Part shown: one piece after another, positions 6,565 through 6,938 of the stretch
How the letters are laid out: each line of letters begins with the position of its first letter
Position numbering within the stretch: the stretch's first letter is position 1
DNA from: an uncultured Oxalobacteraceae bacterium
GTDB taxonomy: Bacteria; Pseudomonadota; Gammaproteobacteria; Burkholderiales; Burkholderiaceae
Reading direction: 5' to 3'
Assembly: GCA_946479255.1 (NCBI GenBank)
Contig: CAMLFK010000259.1
Coordinates: 1-6,938, forward strand
DNA length: 6,938 nucleotides
Position numbers and translations under genes: made by a program
Notes under the pieces: generated by a model
What the model was told of the DNA's origin: nothing
Databases searched by the model: none
What the model saw: the letters and a program-made list of their open reading frames with translations, nothing else

Positions 6565-6590
6565 CAACATTTATCAAAAATAAAGTGTTG
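6565..6590. repeat. AT-rich inverted repeat between the two DUF4214 genes
   Basis: On the minus strand CAACACTTTAT pairs with ATAAATGTTG around a TTTTG loop, giving ten base pairs with a single bulged C. It begins about 25 bases after the stop of the upstream DUF4214 gene and ends about 18 bases before the protease -35 box. It could be a weak terminator of the upstream gene, though no T run follows the stem, or a binding site for a dimeric regulator. Confidence 0.4.
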
Positions 6591-6615
6591 GAAAAATGCT
6601 TGTCTGGCGGGTGGC

Positions 6616-6936
6616 TCAACCCAACCAGATCTGGTAATCCAGGCCGTTCTCGATCTTTCCGATCACCTGCGCCTGGTTTTCCGAACTTTCACTGAACTGC
6701 GCCAGGATGTGGGCACGGCTCACGCCGCTGTTGATGGCTGCCAGCCAGAACGCGTAGCCGGACTCGTCGGGAAGACGGTGCAAGACGTGGTCATACAGGG
6801 TTTCGACGAACTTGGCGTCGGACTGCGCGCCGAACTTGGCGACAAATTCCGGGCTGGCCACGAACTCCCCTGCGATATGGTCGAGCGTCACCCCCATGTC
6901 GAGCGCATTCATCCAGAAGCCGACACCTTTCAGGTC
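6616..6936 (-). repeat. Copy B of the duplicated DUF4214 coding tail
   Basis: Direct-repeat partner of 4318-4638, in the same orientation and reading frame with no gaps. The ten residue changes are mostly conservative (for example V/I, L/V, M/L, Q/E). The repeat may continue past the right edge of the window. Confidence 0.88.
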
Positions 6937-6938
6937 GG
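6616..6938 (-). CDS. DUF4214 domain protein, C-terminal part (5' end beyond the window)
   Basis: The reading frame is open to the window edge and encodes at least 107 residues, so the ATG at 6912 is internal, not the start: the codons before it continue DLKGVGFW, matching the same place in the neighbouring protease. What is visible is most of a DUF4214 region: the end of the first half (GVTLDHIAGEFVASPEFV) and the complete second half (LYDHVLHRLPDESGYAFWLAAINSGV in overlapping parts), finishing in ENGLDYQIWLG. DUF4214 is found mainly at the ends of large secreted proteins, often with RTX repeats or enzymatic domains, and its function is unknown. The catalytic or binding part of this protein lies outside the window, so its role cannot be given. 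It is a tandem paralogue, at least in its tail, of the gene downstream. Confidence 0.87.
   Translation of the reverse strand, partial: DLKGVGFWMNALDMGVTLDHIAGEFVASPEFVAKFGAQSDAKFVETLYDHVLHRLPDESGYAFWLAAINSGVSRAHILAQFSESSENQAQVIGKIENGLDYQIWLG

Noticed and set aside
6616..6912. A complete small DUF4214 gene starting at ATG 6912
   Set aside because: The frame continues upstream to the window edge with codons (DLKGVGFW) that match the homologous region of the protease, so it is a truncated view of a larger gene.
1..6938. CRISPR array, tRNA, rRNA, insertion sequence or phage genes
   Set aside because: No short regularly spaced repeats, cloverleaf-like sequence, transposase motif or terminal inverted repeats were seen; the only long repeat is the DUF4214 coding tail.

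Overview
The window looks like the chromosome of a GC-rich betaproteobacterium, most likely of the Oxalobacteraceae (Massilia, Duganella, Janthinobacterium and relatives). This is inferred from codon use, from a reduced type II secretion-like operon of the kind annotated elsewhere as 'secretion system X', and from secreted proteins ending in DUF4214. No 16S or other marker gene is present, so the placement is tentative.

Left part (1-4270, + strand): the downstream end of a secretion operon. It holds the C-terminus of a PilO/GspM-type inner-membrane assembly protein, a PilP/GspC-like connector, a large lipoprotein secretin (TPR repeats, secretin N domains, secretin pore, cohesin-like C-terminus) and three small pseudopilins. 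The genes overlap by 4 bp or are separated by 2 to 8 bp, so they form one transcription unit with translational coupling. The connector and PilO-like protein would link an inner-membrane platform (with ATPase and GspF-like protein presumably encoded upstream) to the outer-membrane secretin. The two GspG-like pseudopilins and the third, Glu5-less pseudopilin would form the periplasmic piston. The operon promoter is outside the window.

Middle (4271-4317): a 47-bp convergent gap with no convincing terminator.

Right part (4318-6938, - strand): a complete secreted metalloprotease gene (serralysin-type M10 catalytic domain, short RTX stretch, two Ig-like domains, second RTX/cap module, C-terminal DUF4214) and, upstream of it, the 3' end of a second DUF4214 gene. 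The last 106 codons of the two genes are colinear and about 89% identical in DNA, with similarity stopping at the stop codon. The 147-bp gap between them carries a good sigma70-like promoter for the protease, a pair of 10-bp direct repeats exactly 20 bp apart that flank its -10 box, and an AT-rich dyad.

The most interesting points are the unusual secretin architecture, the pseudopilin without Glu5, and the conserved DUF4214 tail shared by neighbouring secreted proteins beside a secretion operon. Whether the operon secretes these proteins cannot be decided from the sequence.
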